From positions 101,924 to 165,923 of the forward strand of contig JAFXCL010000045.1 in the NCBI GenBank assembly GCA_017521485.1: 64,000 nucleotides of DNA. Direction: 5' to 3'. Positions 10,844 to 19,017 of this stretch are shown here, one piece after another (position 1 is the first letter of the stretch; every line of letters begins with the position of its first letter). This stretch comes from Oscillospiraceae bacterium. Lineage in GTDB: Bacteria > Bacillota > Clostridia > Oscillospirales > Oscillospiraceae. Both the position numbers and the translations under genes were made by a program. A model generated the notes under the pieces. The model made no database searches. It saw only the letters and a program-made list of their open reading frames with translations, and was not told the origin of the DNA.

Positions 10844-12262
10844 TCAGCGACTCCTTCTGCGGCTTCTTCTGCGCTTGCGGCTGTGGCTTCTTGCCGCTGC
10901 TCTGCGAACAGAATTGACAGACCGTATTAAGATCAAAATGACACCAATGCCAATAAATACGCAAACAACCACAGTAAAGACCGTCTTCCACGGAAAGCCC
11001 TCTGACTTACTGTCTATCCCATCCGTCTGCATTGCGTTCACTGGCACAGAGTTCATAGCACAAAGATCAATATGTGCCACGCAAATATTGCCGTACCAAA
11101 CTTCTAATGCAGACAGAACCTGTCCTTTTTCAACCGGAGCTGTAAGTGTATCCGCTATTTTTACAAGACGATAGTCCAAACTGTCAATACCCGCATCTGC
11201 CGGAAGAACAGTATACACCGAGTTGGTAGCGCCAACAACAACATCCGATGTGCCGTTTTCAACAGCATATTGAGCAACTGACTGACCCGCATATACAACT
11301 TGTTTCGCTTCAAAACCCTCAAATCCGGAGTTAAGCAGCATAGATGTTTCCTTATAACCGCCGAAGGTCTGAACAGTATATCCATCATCCTTATACACCG
11401 ACAGAGAACCGGTCACAATACAGATTAACTGCATTCCGTTATCCTCTGCTGAGGTTGCAATGCTGTTGTAGCCGGTAGATGTCACAGCCGTACGACCTCC
11501 GGTCACACGGCTGTCGTGATAAATCTGGACACTTTCATTGTTCATTAGAAAGTTACCGGTAGCAAGTGACCGTTCCTCTGACAAATTGGTAGCCGGTACC
11601 TTATAATACACAGTACCAAACACCTTGGAAAAAATTTCATTTTCCATAGCTTTTGCCAAAATTCGCGCCATATCCCGTGCTGTGGTATACTGCATATCAT
11701 CGTGCAAGCCGTGGGCATTGGTAAAGTTCGTCTGTGTGCAGCCAAGATTTGCTGCATACTGGTTCATCTCCTCCACAAATTTGCTTTGGGATCCGGAGAT
11801 ATGTTCTGCAAGAACGGCTGCGGCATCATTTCCGGAGCCGACCATCATACAGTACAACAAATCTTCAACCGTCATCACTTCATCCGGAAGCAGGTCAACA
11901 GAAACTGCGTCATCTGCAACTGTATTAAGTGTAGCTTCCTTAATCACAACTGCATCGGAAAGATTTGCCCGCTCCGCAACAAGCAAGGCGGTTAGAATCT
12001 TCACGAAACTAGCCGGGGACACCTGCTCATCTGCATTAAACGCATACATTAAAGTCTGTGATTTTGTTTCGTAAACGATAGCAGACTGTACGTTGGTGAC
12101 CAGGCGGTCTGAACCCAAAAACGGCACTTGACCGTCCAAGGAGTGGGCACCGCTTAAAACCGTATTATTGCTGCCGCTTTCTTCCGCAAAGACCGGAATC
12201 ACTTGCAGCATAAGTGCTGTAATAAGACAAAGGGTCAGGCAAAACAGGCCTAATTTTTTCAT
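10844..12262 (-). CDS. D-alanyl-D-alanine carboxypeptidase (DacA/DacF type, S11) with divergent third motif
   Basis: A 472-aa low-molecular-weight penicillin-binding protein trimming peptidoglycan stem peptides outside the membrane. A signal peptide spans residues 1-26 (cut after VFA). The serine nucleophile motif is SFVK (S85-K88), and the second motif is SGN (143-145). The third motif, normally KTG, reads RTA in GGRTAVTSTGYN (residues 255-266). A large C-terminal part ends in a membrane helix (about 430-452) and a very basic Arg/Lys/Ser-rich tail, so the enzyme would be anchored at both function-defining ends. The start is the ATG at 12262. The altered KTG may lower or change activity; the other motifs look intact. 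Confidence 0.88.
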   Translation of the reverse strand: MKKLGLFCLTLCLITALMLQVIPVFAEESGSNNTVLSGAHSLDGQVPFLGSDRLVTNVQSAIVYETKSQTLMYAFNADEQVSPASFVKILTALLVAERANLSDAVVIKEATLNTVADDAVSVDLLPDEVMTVEDLLYCMMVGSGNDAAAVLAEHISGSQSKFVEEMNQYAANLGCTQTNFTNAHGLHDDMQYTTARDMARILAKAMENEIFSKVFGTVYYKVPATNLSEERSLATGNFLMNNESVQIYHDSRVTGGRTAVTSTGYNSIATSAEDNGMQLICIVTGSLSVYKDDGYTVQTFGGYKETSMLLNSGFEGFEAKQVVYAGQSVAQYAVENGTSDVVVGATNSVYTVLPADAGIDSLDYRLVKIADTLTAPVEKGQVLSALEVWYGNICVAHIDLCAMNSVPVNAMQTDGIDSKSEGFPWKTVFTVVVCVFIGIGVILILIRSVNSVRRAAARSHSRKRRRSRRRSR

Positions 12263-12291
12263 ATCTCTCCCTCAATATCCCGTCATAAGAC

Positions 12292-12320
12292 TTGTCCGAC
12301 AGGAATTTCTTGTGTATAAT
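12292..12320 (+). promoter_or_regulatory. Promoter of the ComEA-like gene
   Basis: TTGTCC (12292-12297), 17-bp spacer, TATAAT (12315-12320). Its expected start near 12327 faces into the opposing promoter, so the two promoters interlock. Confidence 0.7.
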
Positions 12321-12329
12321 GTTTTATGT

Positions 12330-12358
12330 ATTATATCAGCTAATTGCAGCCGCGTCAA
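12330..12358 (-). promoter_or_regulatory. Promoter of the D,D-carboxypeptidase gene
   Basis: TTGACG (12358-12353), 17-bp spacer, TATAAT (12335-12330) on the minus strand. The expected start is near 12323, inside the promoter of the oppositely directed ComEA-like gene. Confidence 0.75.
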
Positions 12359-12378
12359 TGACGTGGGAGGTATCATAA

Positions 12379-12732
12379 ATGAAAAAAGGTCATGTAGTAC
12401 TAATTTTCCTCACTTCTGCTTTCCTTTGCATCCTTTTGGGTATTTATATCGGGCGCAACACAGTAACACTTATTCCAACCGTATTTTCCAGCAATTCAAA
12501 GCCTGCAGCAACAGGCGTTAATCCGGAAAACAGAGGTAAAATCAACATTAATACAGCAACCGTTTCCCAGCTTCAGCTTTTGCCGGAAATTGGAGAAGTA
12601 TTGGCGCAGAGTATTATCGAATATCGGGAAGAAAACGGTCCGTTCAACACCATTGATGATCTTCTGAAGGTTAACGGAATCGGAACATACCGGCTGAATC
12701 TAATTAGGGATCGTATCTGTATCTCGGACTGA
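12379..12732 (+). CDS. ComEA-like helix-hairpin-helix membrane protein
   Basis: A 117-aa protein with one N-terminal membrane segment (about residues 6-24) and a C-terminal helix-hairpin-helix DNA-binding domain: KININTATVSQLQLLPEIGEVLAQSIIEYR then DLLKVNGIGTYRLNLIRD. ComEA binds incoming DNA at the cell surface in competence. This copy lacks the long SLBB linker domain found in Bacillus ComEA, and no comEC or other competence gene is adjacent, so a DNA-uptake role is only inference. GGGAGG lies 8-9 bases before the ATG. Confidence 0.82.
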   Translation: MKKGHVVLIFLTSAFLCILLGIYIGRNTVTLIPTVFSSNSKPAATGVNPENRGKININTATVSQLQLLPEIGEVLAQSIIEYREENGPFNTIDDLLKVNGIGTYRLNLIRDRICISD

Positions 12733-12736
12733 TTCG

Positions 12737-13117
12737 TCAATCCACCAGGATGCCTGGCTCATCATTACGAAATTCCAGGTGCAGATTTTGGAGATTTTCT
12801 ATATAAGCAAATGGTTCATCTGCACGAATTGGCACAAATTTCCCTTTCATATCAGAATGTCTCGGAAATGCGTAAAAAGAGAGATCACCCTCCCCGACTG
12901 TCTTGATCGGCAGGCAAGTGTTTACACCAAATCCCCCTGCAACCGGAACGCAGATTCCAAGACTGTTTTCCGTTTCCCCGCAAACCACTTTTAACTGATA
13001 CATCACTTCACCGGATAGACTACATTGACAGCGAAACCGATAGTATAGTCCCTCTCGGGTAACCTCAGCTTTCCCAACTAACTGACTTTCTAACAGAATA
13101 TCATAATTTTTAATCAT
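12737..13117 (-). CDS. Protein of unknown function (126 aa)
   Basis: I do not recognise the family. The protein has no signal peptide or membrane segment and reads as a beta-rich soluble domain (alternating hydrophobic stretches such as LYYRFRCQC and GDLSFYAF). It contains three Cys and ends in short acidic sequence. AAGGGGG lies about 7 bases before the ATG but is inside the 3' arm of a hairpin. It is the last gene behind mazF on the minus strand and converges with the ComEA-like gene, whose stop is 4 bases away, with no clear terminator between them. Confidence 0.7.
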   Translation of the reverse strand: MIKNYDILLESQLVGKAEVTREGLYYRFRCQCSLSGEVMYQLKVVCGETENSLGICVPVAGGFGVNTCLPIKTVGEGDLSFYAFPRHSDMKGKFVPIRADEPFAYIENLQNLHLEFRNDEPGILVD

Positions 13118-13123
13118 ATAAAT

Positions 13124-13157
13124 ACCCCCTTACCGCAACTGTATGCGACAAGGGGGT
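13124..13157 (-). promoter_or_regulatory. Hairpin that overlaps the ribosome binding site of the 126-aa gene
   Basis: ACCCCCTT (13124-13131) pairs with AAGGGGGT (13150-13157), with an inner CGCA/TGCG stem. In minus-strand RNA the second arm carries the AAGGGGG ribosome site of the gene starting at 13117. No good T-run follows, so this is either a weak terminator of mazF or a structure limiting translation. Confidence 0.5.
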
Positions 13158-13164
13158 GTTCCAT

Positions 13165-13530
13165 TCATACCGTTCTGTTTTCATTTAGTCCGAAGCTTAC
13201 TGCAATTGCATTGTCTACCAAAGACATATGCTGATCATCCAGACGCCCCATATGCTCCCGTAAGCGCCGTTTATCGATTGTGCGGATCTGTTCAAGAAGT
13301 ATCACAGAATCCTTGCTCAAACCGACACTGCCGCCGGCAATGCTAATATGGGTCGGAAGTCGTGCCTTCCCTGTCTGACTGGTAATCGCGGCAGCAATTA
13401 CCGTTGGGGAATGGCGATTTCCGGTGTCGTTCTGGACGATCAGAACCGGCCGCGTCCCTCCCTGTTCACTTCCGACTACCGGTGACAGATCCGCATAGAA
13501 AATGTCACCGCGCTTGACCGTGCTGTCCAT
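13165..13530 (-). CDS. MazF/PemK-type endoribonuclease (EndoA/NdoA-like)
   Basis: A 121-aa mRNA interferase that would cut single-stranded RNA at short sequences. The family opening [31 protein letters not shown] (residues 5-34) carries the conserved Arg and the GGxRPVLI core. [15 protein letters not shown] and the C-terminal [19 protein letters not shown] complete the fold. A GGAGTG site precedes the ATG. The cognate antitoxin, normally encoded just upstream, is missing: the 142 bases to the next gene hold no plausible ORF. It may be neutralised by an unlinked antitoxin or serve as a chromosomal regulator. Confidence 0.92.
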   Translation of the reverse strand: MDSTVKRGDIFYADLSPVVGSEQGGTRPVLIVQNDTGNRHSPTVIAAAITSQTGKARLPTHISIAGGSVGLSKDSVILLEQIRTIDKRRLREHMGRLDDQHMSLVDNAIAVSFGLNENRTV

Positions 13531-13672
13531 TTATTTCACACTCCGTGGGAAATCATTACCAGCGCTACCGGAAATTCTCCATATGTAACGCGGTTAAAAC
13601 TATTCTCCCACGCACAAATGAAAATTATACGGTATCACTTGCAATTTATCCTATGCCACGGATGACAGAATG

Positions 13673-14233
13673 CTACAGATACGAGAAATTTCTGACCTCA
13701 AGCGACACGACACGCTGTCCTTGCCATAAAATTTCACCTCGGATAGGAACATCCTGACTATCGATCCATATATCAAGATGAAGCGCATCCTCCCGGTAGC
13801 TGTCATCCATTGCAATTCGGAGGTTATCTCCATCTGCACCGCAAGCTGATATATAACCGCTTCGCAGTGTGCGTATCAGCAACCAAGGAGCACTTACAGG
13901 GGTAACCTGGCCGTCAGCAAGCATTTGAAAGGCCAGTGCATGATCATCAAATGTTAAATGACCGCCCTGCTGGGTAACTGTGCCTGCGATCCCGGAAATG
14001 GTCTGTGGGTCAGTCACAGTAAATGTAAGATCGCCTTGATCGTTTGTTTGACAAGCCATACTAAAGGTATAGATCTTATCCCCATAATCCGCTGTAATCA
14101 CAGCGTCAAATGAACATCCGCCGCCAGAGAGCAACCTTTCACGCAATGCTATAACCCGACTTAGTCCCCTGTCTTTATTTTCACAGCCGCTAAGCATCAC
14201 AACCGCCAGAAGTACCGAAAGTATGCGTTTCAT
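13673..14233 (-). CDS. Predicted lipoprotein of unknown function
   Basis: A 186-aa exported protein with a short signal peptide and lipobox VMLSGC (Cys17), so it is expected to be lipid-anchored on the outer face of the membrane. The rest is beta-rich (FTVTDPQTISGIAGTVTQQGG, and YREDALHLDIWIDSQDVPIRGEILWQGQRVV), resembling the LolA/outer-membrane-lipoprotein-sorting-like folds often seen in Clostridia, but I would not name a family. It lies 11 bases downstream of nnrD and 142 bases upstream of mazF. Confidence 0.75.
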   Translation of the reverse strand: MKRILSVLLAVVMLSGCENKDRGLSRVIALRERLLSGGGCSFDAVITADYGDKIYTFSMACQTNDQGDLTFTVTDPQTISGIAGTVTQQGGHLTFDDHALAFQMLADGQVTPVSAPWLLIRTLRSGYISACGADGDNLRIAMDDSYREDALHLDIWIDSQDVPIRGEILWQGQRVVSLEVRNFSYL

Positions 14234-14244
14234 GCTATCCCGCC

Positions 14245-15102
14245 TTATTTTAACAGTCGCGGTAAGACTTGAACCATATCACTGGGCAATAGTCCATACT
14301 GTCCGATCTCCTTCTGGCAGATATCACCGGCAGCACCGTGTAGCCATGCACCGCAGGCTGCAGCCTCCAGAGGCGGTAACCCCTGCCCCAGCAAGCTGAC
14401 AATAATACCCGCAAGCACATCACCGCTGCCGCCAACCGCCATACCTGGATTGCCTGTCTGATTCACAAAGCAGGTATATCCATCTGTGATCACCGTCTGA
14501 TGACCTTTCAGCAAAACAATCACTCCCAGATCCAATGCCAGTGCAACTGCCGATGCAATCCGGTCAGCGGGTGGCTTGCCGTAAAGACGGCCAAATTCCC
14601 CTTCGTGCGGGGTCAGGATCGTCGGACTTGTCCTTCCACGCACAATATCCTTATGCGCCTTGATGACATTTATGCCATCTGCATCCAAAACAACCGGCCC
14701 GTTAAAATTCTCCAAAACAATTTTTACTGCACTGCGTGTACCCTCTGATTGACCCAGACCCGGACCAATCAGAACTGCATCTTTTCCGTTCAGACAATTT
14801 AGAATCTCGGCAGAAGTATTCGTGGAAAACATTCCATTTTTATCCGGTAAAGAAAAGACAATCGGTTCTGTCAGCTTAAATGCCTCGATAGCATATATGC
14901 TTTCCGGCACACCAATATACACCAATCCTGCTCCACTGCGCAGCGCTCCCATAGCGGAAAGCGCTGCTGCACCGGTATATCCCTTGCTGCCGCAAAGGAG
15001 CAATACTTTTCCGAAATCTCCTTTATGCGCTTGTGGATCTCTGTCTGGGAGTAAATCCAGCACTAACTGATGATTCAAAGATTTTACATCCACCTTTTTC
15101 AA
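14245..15102 (-). CDS. nnrD: ADP-dependent (S)-NAD(P)H-hydrate dehydratase (NnrD/CARKD)
   Basis: A 285-aa ribokinase-like enzyme that repairs damaged hydrated NAD(P)H. Motifs are GDFGKVLLLCGSKGYTGAAALS near the N-terminus, LIGPGLGQS, VLDADGIN, LTPHEGEFGRL and the ATP-site motif NPGMAVGGSGDVLAGII. Only the dehydratase half is present; the epimerase half (NnrE) often fused in other bacteria is absent here. The first codon is TTG at 15102 or GTG nine bases later; the upstream GGGG is very close to the TTG. It follows the kinase gene by 34 bases. Confidence 0.93.
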   Translation of the reverse strand: MKKVDVKSLNHQLVLDLLPDRDPQAHKGDFGKVLLLCGSKGYTGAAALSAMGALRSGAGLVYIGVPESIYAIEAFKLTEPIVFSLPDKNGMFSTNTSAEILNCLNGKDAVLIGPGLGQSEGTRSAVKIVLENFNGPVVLDADGINVIKAHKDIVRGRTSPTILTPHEGEFGRLYGKPPADRIASAVALALDLGVIVLLKGHQTVITDGYTCFVNQTGNPGMAVGGSGDVLAGIIVSLLGQGLPPLEAAACGAWLHGAAGDICQKEIGQYGLLPSDMVQVLPRLLK

Positions 15103-15136
15103 TCCCCTTCTGTATACTTCTTAGATTGCAGATAGA

Positions 15137-16837
15137 TTATTTGTAAAAACTGTTTCCGCCGATAAATTCACGGACAAGACTGGTTGGCGGAATCTCGTCA
15201 TCCACATCTGCCTCCAATATGTAGTTAAGAATCTTAACAATGGCTCTGGCAGATTCATAGCTGCTGTTTTCCGGTTCCACTGCCAAAAGCAGCGGGTATA
15301 TATGTTTCTTGAGAACCGACAGCTCATACAGTGTGGAGCTGTTAAAAAACATATCCGCATTTTCCTGAAACGGGAATATCCATCGCATTTCACCTCTGCG
15401 GACAGAATCCCACATTTCAATTGTCGCTTCCACAGACGCACCTCTCGTCTCGTAGTCGCGAACAATACGCCGCAGCAGACGAAGGAGGCTGGTAGGTATC
15501 CGATTATGATCGTCCAGGCAAATCGGCAGCAGCGGGCTGACATACAATTTGAACACCAGGTCCTTATCAATGTGCTCAGGAAGGAGCACCGGATTTAATG
15601 CATGCAAGCCTTCCACAATGATCACTGTATCCTTGTGAAATCGCAGTTTACTGCCCCGGTACTCCCGCTTTGCAGTCAGGAAGTTAAATGTAGGCAGTTC
15701 TACCTCTTTGCCATCAATCAAAGCCTTTATATGTTCCCGGAACAGCTTGGTATCAATGGTGTTAATATGCTCCAGATCCAGTTTTCCGTCCGGTCCGGGT
15801 GGGATCTTATCCCGATCGATGTAATAATCATCCAGACTCATCAAAACCGGCTTTTTGCCGTGAACACGAAGCTGTGCAGACAATCGGTTGGCAGAAGTTG
15901 TCTTTCCTGAGGAACTGGGTCCTGCCAGCAAAACAACCTTTGCGCCCCGCTGGCAGATCGTATCCGCTGCTTGTGCAAAGCGTTTTTCGTGCAGCGCTTC
16001 ATTTACACGGATCAAATCCCGGATTCTCCCACTTAAAACAAGGTCATTCAAATCTGCAACCGTTTCGCACTCCATCAACTCGCACCAGCGTTTGCCCTCT
16101 ACGCTGACCGACAGAAAACTAGGCATTTCTTTATATGCAGCAATCCTGTCAGGGGCATTTCGGTCCGGATAAATGAATAGAAAGCCATTGTCTGCCGGCA
16201 TTATATCCCAAACACGCAGGTATCCTGTGGAGGGCAGAAGTTCTCCGTAGTAGTAATCTAAGAAATCTCCGTAGGAATAAAAGTCGAAATACGGCTCTTT
16301 TCGCCAACTAAGCAATCTGGCTTTGTCAGATCTGCCATTGGCCAGAAACCAGTCTGAGGCTTCCTTAGTCGTCATACGACGGCGAATGAGGGGAATATTC
16401 TGATCTTGCAGTCTAGTAACCTCTTCTTTCAGCGCTTGAACGGAAAAATCATCGGTGTCAAACACTTCGATCAGCAATGCATCCCCAACGGTGCAGTTGA
16501 TCTTTGCCCGGGCATTGGGCCAAAGCTTGTGCAGTGCCATAAACAGGACAAACTGTGCAGTTCTGATGTATACATCTCTTCCCACCGGATCGGCATAATA
16601 CAGAAGCTGTATTTTCCCTTCAGACGCAGCCATTGCCCGGCGAATAGATGCGCGGTCCGGAGTGGCATCCTTTTGCCGTACCGGAACATAATTCAGATTA
16701 AAAACTTCACCGGCAATTTTCGCAGCAAGGGGCCTTTTCGATAGTACATTGGAGTCAAATCCGTTTTCCTGTATTAACTGCAAAAGTGTCTGTCCGGTTC
16801 TTGGTGTACAGGATCGTCCATCAATCAATAATTTCAT
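15137..16837 (-). CDS. TGS-domain nucleoside kinase (uridine kinase-like)
   Basis: A 566-aa two-part protein known in Clostridia as a threonyl-tRNA-synthetase-like/uridine kinase fusion. Residues 1-60 form a TGS-like domain, and a region to about 230 resembles the ThrRS second additional domain (DFFLANGRSD-type, YSYGDFLDYYYGELLPSTGYL). The C-terminal half is a P-loop kinase with LLAGPSSSGKTTSANRL (about residues 288-304), SLDDYYIDRDKIP and EGLHALNP. It lacks the ThrRS catalytic core, so it does not charge tRNA. The start has GAGGTG. The metA terminator lies directly upstream with no room for a separate promoter. Confidence 0.88.
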   Translation of the reverse strand: MKLLIDGRSCTPRTGQTLLQLIQENGFDSNVLSKRPLAAKIAGEVFNLNYVPVRQKDATPDRASIRRAMAASEGKIQLLYYADPVGRDVYIRTAQFVLFMALHKLWPNARAKINCTVGDALLIEVFDTDDFSVQALKEEVTRLQDQNIPLIRRRMTTKEASDWFLANGRSDKARLLSWRKEPYFDFYSYGDFLDYYYGELLPSTGYLRVWDIMPADNGFLFIYPDRNAPDRIAAYKEMPSFLSVSVEGKRWCELMECETVADLNDLVLSGRIRDLIRVNEALHEKRFAQAADTICQRGAKVVLLAGPSSSGKTTSANRLSAQLRVHGKKPVLMSLDDYYIDRDKIPPGPDGKLDLEHINTIDTKLFREHIKALIDGKEVELPTFNFLTAKREYRGSKLRFHKDTVIIVEGLHALNPVLLPEHIDKDLVFKLYVSPLLPICLDDHNRIPTSLLRLLRRIVRDYETRGASVEATIEMWDSVRRGEMRWIFPFQENADMFFNSSTLYELSVLKKHIYPLLLAVEPENSSYESARAIVKILNYILEADVDDEIPPTSLVREFIGGNSFYK

Positions 16838-16850
16838 AATAACACCTCAT

Positions 16851-16882
16851 AAAAAGCACACGGCGGGCTGACGCCCGCCGTG
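16851..16882 (-). terminator. Intrinsic terminator between metA and the TGS-kinase gene
   Basis: A perfect 10-bp GC-rich stem (16859-16868 with 16873-16882, TGAC loop) followed on the minus strand by GCTTTTTA. It begins 9 bases after the metA stop and ends 14 bases before the next start codon. Confidence 0.9.
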
Positions 16883-16891
16883 ATCGTATGG

Positions 16892-17815
16892 TTATTCCTG
16901 TCCGATCGTCATAATATCATAGGGCGTCGTCTGGTAAACAAAATAGTTCAGCCAATTGGAGAACAAAAGATTTGCATGCCCACGCCAACGGACAATCGGT
17001 TCGGCCGTATCGTCATTGTCCGGAAAATAATTCTCCGGCACACGGATGGGCAAACCCAAAGATTTATCGCGCAAATATTCGCTTTTCAGTGTGTCGGGAT
17101 CATATTCAGAATGACCCATTACGAATATTTGACGGCCTTCCTTGCTTGCCACTGCATAAACACCTGCCTGAGGCGATGATGCAAGAATCTTCAGACCGGA
17201 TACAGCCTCGATATCCTCACGCAGAACTGTGGTATGGCGGGAATGCGGTGCCCAGAAGGTGTCGTCAAAGCCGCGAAGCAGAATGGAGCGCTTGTAATCT
17301 ACTGTATGGGGGAACACGCCAAACATCTTCTCTTCAAGGGGGTACTTTTTGATGCCATAGTGGTAATAAAGACCAGCCTGTGCGCCCCAGCAGATATGAA
17401 ATGTGGAATGTACATTCGTTTTGGACCATTCCATTATCTGGCAAAGTTCAGGCCAGTAATCCACATCTTCAAAGGCCATATTCTCCACTGGCGCACCGGT
17501 AATAACCATTCCGTCAAATTTTCTGTGCTTAAGTTCATCGAAGCTCTTATAGAAATTCAGCAAATGATCTGCAGAAACATTTTTTGAAACATGGGAACTG
17601 GTATGCATCAGTTCCAGACGAACCTGAAGCGGGGTATTGCCCAGTAGCCGGGAAAGCTGTGTCTCCGTCACGATCTTCGTGGGCATTAAATTTAACAGTA
17701 CGATCTCCAGAGGACGAATATCCTGTGTAACTGCCCGATTTTCGGTCATAACAAATATATTCTCTTGCTGAAGCGTTGTCGCTGCAGGCAAATCGTTCGG
17801 AATTTGAATGGGCAA
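16892..17815 (-). CDS. metAA: Homoserine O-acetyltransferase MetA (MetAA)
   Basis: A 307-aa enzyme that acylates homoserine in the first committed step of methionine synthesis. The catalytic Cys142 lies in [16 protein letters not shown], and the His/Glu pair is in [11 protein letters not shown]. Although the fold is that historically called homoserine succinyltransferase, residue 111 is Glu in ITGAPVE. In the characterised family, Glu at this position gives acetyl-CoA use and Gly gives succinyl-CoA use, so the acetyl form is predicted. No SAM riboswitch or T-box fits in the 59 bases upstream. It ends at a strong terminator. Confidence 0.93.
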   Translation of the reverse strand: MPIQIPNDLPAATTLQQENIFVMTENRAVTQDIRPLEIVLLNLMPTKIVTETQLSRLLGNTPLQVRLELMHTSSHVSKNVSADHLLNFYKSFDELKHRKFDGMVITGAPVENMAFEDVDYWPELCQIMEWSKTNVHSTFHICWGAQAGLYYHYGIKKYPLEEKMFGVFPHTVDYKRSILLRGFDDTFWAPHSRHTTVLREDIEAVSGLKILASSPQAGVYAVASKEGRQIFVMGHSEYDPDTLKSEYLRDKSLGLPIRVPENYFPDNDDTAEPIVRWRGHANLLFSNWLNYFVYQTTPYDIMTIGQE

Positions 17816-17874
17816 CGTTCGTCCCTCCCTTTTCTATCTTTTTTTGCATATTCTACTAAAAAACATAGTTTTTG

Positions 17875-18864
17875 TCAAATTGCAAATTCTTCAAGTACCG
17901 TCCCTTGATAATAGTAGGTTAGAATTTCCTCATAGGTTTTCCCTGCCACTGCCATTGCATCTGCACCGTATTGGCTCATACCGACCCTGTGACCAAATCC
18001 TTTTGTGGTGACTGTAACAGTATTTCCCACAGCTGTTATTACAAAAGCAGTAGAACGAAGTCCCAGCTTTTGTCGGATTTGCGTGCCGGTGTACACCTTA
18101 CCGCAAACAAAGATATTTTCAACACCGCCGCCTGCAGTATATGTGATATCACCGATCCAATTTCCGCTGAGTGTTTCTTTGTCAATCTGTAAACAGTCTG
18201 CAAACTCCTGCAATGTAAAAAATACTGTATCCATATAGTGTGCAGCTTCTTCTTCACCTGGACTGTCAACCGAGCGCAGATAAGGAACCTCCGAACCCCA
18301 GACAGCTTGCGCGTCTTCCGTCCTGCCACCGGAACAGGAAAAATAGGTTGCATCAATCAGCTCCGAATGAAATGTAAGTACTTCCAGGCGGGTTTGTGAA
18401 ACGGAATCTGCCACCTTCTGGAGGGAGATATTTGTTCCACCGGAAGAAAGAAACTCCTCCGGCAGGCAATATGCCTGACAGCAGGCAGGATCGGTACAAA
18501 TTGCTCTGCCTGGATGTTTTTCTTTGCCGCAATATCCCTTAAGCGCATAGGTCCTTGCCACAACCGCCTGTGCTTTCAAGGCCTCCATTTCAAAATCGGC
18601 TGGCATTTCCGCAAGAACAACACCGGTTATATAGTCCTCTAAATCCATTTGAACCGTAGTGCCGTTGGCCATCAAAACCGGTAAATTAAATGTAACTTCC
18701 GCTACGGTTGTTTGCTGCAGCAGCTCTGTTTGTTCTGTTTGTATTGTCTCCTGGGCAGAATCCGGTTTCTTTCTCGTGATACCTTGTGCCACTTGCATAA
18801 GAATTGCCGGTAAAACAATCCCCATCAGCACTGAAAATATAATTCCTGTTGTCTTCTTTTGCAT
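17875..18864 (-). CDS. spoIID: Stage II sporulation protein D (SpoIID)
   Basis: A 329-aa lytic transglycosylase that, with SpoIIM and SpoIIP, degrades septal peptidoglycan during engulfment. One N-terminal membrane segment (residues 8-28) precedes the SpoIID domain. Its hallmarks are LEDYITGVVLAEMPADFEMEALKAQAVVARTYAL (containing the catalytic Glu), YFSCSGGRTEDAQAVWG, and the C-terminal TTKGFGHRVGMSQYGADAMA. In Bacillus the gene is sigma-E controlled; I cannot see a convincing sigma-E promoter here. SpoIIM and SpoIIP are not adjacent. Confidence 0.95.
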   Translation of the reverse strand: MQKKTTGIIFSVLMGIVLPAILMQVAQGITRKKPDSAQETIQTEQTELLQQTTVAEVTFNLPVLMANGTTVQMDLEDYITGVVLAEMPADFEMEALKAQAVVARTYALKGYCGKEKHPGRAICTDPACCQAYCLPEEFLSSGGTNISLQKVADSVSQTRLEVLTFHSELIDATYFSCSGGRTEDAQAVWGSEVPYLRSVDSPGEEEAAHYMDTVFFTLQEFADCLQIDKETLSGNWIGDITYTAGGGVENIFVCGKVYTGTQIRQKLGLRSTAFVITAVGNTVTVTTKGFGHRVGMSQYGADAMAVAGKTYEEILTYYYQGTVLEEFAI

Positions 18865-18952
18865 TGATTATCACCCGGAAATATTCTATCAGCCCAACTG
18901 TGAGGATGCTGGCGAAACCGGCTGTCAAATTTTGAATGATTAATGACTTTAC

Positions 18953-18981
18953 TTGACATAGTTCGTATGTACAAGTATAAT
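18953..18981 (+). promoter_or_regulatory. Consensus sigma-A promoter of the leucine-rich-repeat gene
   Basis: TTGACA (18953-18958), 17-bp spacer, TATAAT (18976-18981), both exact consensus hexamers, 36 bases before the start codon. Confidence 0.88.
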
Positions 18982-19017
18982 TTATCGTAAATAGACTCAG
19001 TCGAAATGGAGCAAAAT

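Noticed and set aside
13531-13672. MazE-type antitoxin upstream of mazF.
   Set aside because: No ORF with a start, ribosome site and sensible length was found in this 142-base gap on the minus strand.
17816-17874. Possible SAM riboswitch or T-box in front of metA.
   Set aside because: Only 59 bases separate it from spoIID and no T-box core or SAM-box element is present.
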